Below are positions 4,833 to 6,729 of a stretch of 6,729 bases of DNA, one piece after another (positions within the stretch are counted from its first letter, which is position 1; each line of letters opens with the position of its first letter). The DNA is taken from positions 1 to 6,729 of the forward strand of contig JAQGMX010000128.1 of assembly GCA_028292145.1 (NCBI GenBank). Direction: 5' to 3'. The position numbers were made by a program, and so were the translations under genes. This DNA is from Variovorax sp. (GTDB lineage: Bacteria; Pseudomonadota; Gammaproteobacteria; Burkholderiales; Burkholderiaceae_C). Under the pieces are notes generated by a model. It ran no database searches. It saw only the letters and a program-made list of their open reading frames with translations, and had not been told where the DNA came from.

Positions 4833-5828
4833 ATGGTCAACGAAAAAGACAACCTCTCCCATGGCAGCGACGCCGCCGATCTGAACCGCGACCCGATCAC
4901 CGGCGCGCCCGGCTCCCATCCGGTCGGCACCGGCGTGGGCTCTGCCAGCGGTGCGCTCGCAGGCGCTGCATTTGGCGCGATGGGCGGGCCTCCCGGCGCG
5001 CTGGCCGGCATGGTGGCTGGTGCCATCGTGGGCGGCATGAGCGGGAAGATCGTGGCCGAGCAGGTGAATCCGACAGCGGAAGACGCTTACTGGCGCGACA
5101 ACTACGCCAAAGAGCAGTACGTCGAGCCCGGTCGCAGCTACGACGATTACGGCCCCGCCTACGCGCTGGGCTGGTCGGGTCGCGCCAACCGTACCGACGA
5201 ATTCGATGCAGCCGAGCCGCACCTCGAGCGCGAGTGGGCCACCTATCGCGGCAACTCCTCACTCGAATGGACCGAAGCGCGGGATGCGACGCGTGCGGCT
5301 TGGTATCGCGCAGACCGGACCTATTTCAGCGCATCGAATCTCGACGCGACTGACGATGAAATCTCCGACGAACCGTTGGCGAACGACGAAGTCGCCGACG
5401 TTCTCAATGACCTGTTGGAGAACGCCCGCGACGGCGAATACGGCTTCCGCGCCAGCGCCGAAGCGGTCGAATCCGTCAGCCTCAAGCAGGTTTTCAGCGC
5501 GCGGGCCGACAGTTGCCGCGATGCGGCAGCCGAACTCGTCCCATTGATCGTTGCCTATGGGGGCGAACCGGCCGAAGGCGGTACGACGACCGGCGCGCTG
5601 CATCGCGGCTGGGTCAAGGTCAAGGACGCCGTCGGCGCCAACAGCGAGAGCTCGATCCTCGACGAAGCCGAGCGCGGCGAAGACGCCTCGCTGGCGCGCT
5701 ACCGCAAGGCGCTGAAGCAGCAGCTTCCGGGCGACGTGCGCAGCGTGGTCCAGCAGCAGATGCAGGGCGCCCAGCGCAACCATGACGAGATCAAGGCACT
5801 GCGCGACGCTGCGCACGCGAGGTCTTGA
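4833..5828 (+). CDS. Glycine-zipper / DUF2383-like fusion protein, 331 residues
   Basis: Three parts are visible. Residues about 31-72 form a glycine zipper with many small-xxx-small steps (GALAGAAFGAMGGPPGALAG), able to pack as a membrane-associated helical hairpin. No signal peptide precedes it. Residues about 84-165 hold a conserved aromatic-rich segment: YWRDNYAKEQYVEPGRSYDDYGPAY, then EREWATYRGNSSLEW and RDATRAAWYRADR. I recall this segment from hypothetical and stress-linked proteins of beta-proteobacteria. Residues about 186-328 resemble the DUF2383 (PA2169-type, ferritin-like four-helix bundle) family: VLNDLLENARDGEYGF, ARADSCRDAAAEL, GGTTTGALHRGWVKVKDAV, DEAERGEDASLARYRKAL. DUF2383 proteins are usually about 150 residues and stand alone, so the fusion is notable. 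A good RBS supports the start. The stop overlaps the UvrA-like start. Function unknown; a stress role is inference. Confidence 0.88.
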   Translation: MVNEKDNLSHGSDAADLNRDPITGAPGSHPVGTGVGSASGALAGAAFGAMGGPPGALAGMVAGAIVGGMSGKIVAEQVNPTAEDAYWRDNYAKEQYVEPGRSYDDYGPAYALGWSGRANRTDEFDAAEPHLEREWATYRGNSSLEWTEARDATRAAWYRADRTYFSASNLDATDDEISDEPLANDEVADVLNDLLENARDGEYGFRASAEAVESVSLKQVFSARADSCRDAAAELVPLIVAYGGEPAEGGTTTGALHRGWVKVKDAVGANSESSILDEAERGEDASLARYRKALKQQLPGDVRSVVQQQMQGAQRNHDEIKALRDAAHARS

Positions 5829-6729
5829 GCCGCGACGGCTTCGTCCGGGTCCGTGGGGCGCGTGAACACAACCTGAAAAACGTCGACGTCGACATCCCGC
5901 GCGACGCGCTGGTGGTGTTCACAGGCGTCTCAGGCTCAGGCAAGTCGTCGCTGGCCTTCGGTACGCTGTATGCGGAAGCGCAGCGACGGTATTTCGAATC
6001 GGTCGCGCCATACGCCCGACGGCTGATCGATCAGGTCGGCGTGCCCGACATCGACAGCATCGATGGCCTGCCACCCGCCGTCGCGCTCCAGCAGACGCGA
6101 GGCACGCCGGGCACGCGTTCTTCGGTCGGCAGCCTGACGACGCTATCGAGCCTCATTCGGATGCTTTATTCGCGAGCCGGTCACTATCCGAAGCAGCAGC
6201 CGATGCTTTACGCGGAAGATTTTTCTCCGAACACCGTGCAGGGCGCGTGCCCTGTGTGTCATGGGTTAGGCCACGTCTATGAAGTGGCCGAGAGATCGAT
6301 GGTGCCGGACGACACGCTTACGATCCGCGAGCGTGCCGTTGCGGCATGGCCGTCGGCCTGGCAAGGTCAGAACCTGCGCGACATCCTCGTCACGCTTGGC
6401 CACGATGTCGACATACCGTGGCGCGACCTGCCCAAGAAGACCCGCGACTGGATTCTTTTCACCGACGAGCAGCCGACCGCGCCCGTCTACGCCGGCTTCA
6501 CGCCGGCCGAGGTGCGCGCCGCATTGCGCCGCAAGGCGGAGCCGAGCTATCAGGGCACCTTCATCGGCGCCCGCAAGTACGTGATGCACACGTTCGCGAC
6601 GACGCAGAGTGCGTTGATGAAGAAGCGCGTCGCACGTTTCATGACCGGCAGCGTGTGCGCCGAATGTGGGGGCAAACGTCTCAAGCGCGCGGCGCTCGGC
6701 GTGACCTTTGCCGGCATGGACATCGCTGC
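5825..6729 (+). CDS. uvrA: UvrA-like (UvrA2 class) excinuclease ATPase, 3' end outside window
   Basis: The frame starts at TTG 5825 and stays open to the window edge (301 codons); normal length for this class is over 800 residues. An in-frame stop at 5783-5785 and no ATG or GTG before the Walker A leave TTG as the only sensible start; it overlaps the preceding TGA as TTGA. Motifs: RGAREHNLKNVDVDIP (10-25), Walker A GVSGSGKSS (34-42), RRYFESVAPYARRL (54-67), LPPAVALQQTRG (82-93) and SSVGSLTTLSSLIRMLYSRAG (99-119). Zinc-binding-type pairs are C142/C145 (CPVCHGLG) and C278/C281 (CAECGGKRL). UvrA proteins are tandem ABC ATPases that recognise damaged DNA. Canonical UvrA carries a UvrB-binding domain of roughly 130 residues between the SRAG-like and CPxCxGLG motifs; only about 20 residues separate them here, which defines UvrA2. 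It may serve DNA-damage tolerance or drug resistance rather than classical excision repair. Confidence 0.93.
   Translation, partial: MSRDGFVRVRGAREHNLKNVDVDIPRDALVVFTGVSGSGKSSLAFGTLYAEAQRRYFESVAPYARRLIDQVGVPDIDSIDGLPPAVALQQTRGTPGTRSSVGSLTTLSSLIRMLYSRAGHYPKQQPMLYAEDFSPNTVQGACPVCHGLGHVYEVAERSMVPDDTLTIRERAVAAWPSAWQGQNLRDILVTLGHDVDIPWRDLPKKTRDWILFTDEQPTAPVYAGFTPAEVRAALRRKAEPSYQGTFIGARKYVMHTFATTQSALMKKRVARFMTGSVCAECGGKRLKRAALGVTFAGMDIA

Overview
The window comes from a GC-rich proteobacterial chromosome, most likely a member of the Burkholderiales. The reasons are the codon use, the beta-proteobacterial flavour of every protein, and a structured repeat between metI and metQ that resembles intergenic repeats I remember from Comamonadaceae such as Variovorax and Acidovorax. 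The family-level placement is an inference from memory, not a search result.

Layout. Positions 1-1887 on the minus strand hold two genes for exported DUF11-type (conserved repeat / Ig-like) proteins. The first is a small 221-residue protein (1222-1887). The second is a larger multi-domain protein (start at 1124) that runs off the left edge. A hairpin plus T-run that looks like an intrinsic terminator sits between them, directly against the ribosome binding site of the second gene. Positions 1888-2253 are a divergent regulatory region without a gene but rich in short phased repeats and palindromes. Positions 2254-4726 on the plus strand encode a complete methionine-type ABC importer, metN-metI-metQ: cytoplasmic ATPase, membrane permease and periplasmic binding protein. 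metN and metI overlap by 8 bases; metI and metQ are separated by a structured repeat. Positions 4833-5828 encode a fusion of a glycine zipper, a conserved aromatic-rich middle segment and a DUF2383-like helical bundle. A UvrA-like ATPase begins at 5825 with a TTG overlapping the preceding stop codon and leaves the window at the right edge; it lacks the UvrB-binding insertion and so belongs to the UvrA2 class.

How they work together. MetQ should capture the ligand in the periplasm, MetI carry it across the inner membrane and MetN power transport. This importer differs from the textbook one: MetN lacks the C-terminal methionine-sensing NIL domain, and MetQ has a cleavable signal peptide without a lipobox cysteine. 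The DUF11 pair is probably exported together to the envelope or surface. The zipper/DUF2383 protein and UvrA2 appear translationally coupled and may form a stress or DNA-damage-tolerance unit. No mobile element, CRISPR array, tRNA or rRNA was seen. The most unusual points are the regulatory architecture at 1960-2232, the truncated MetN, and the zipper-DUF2383/UvrA2 pair.
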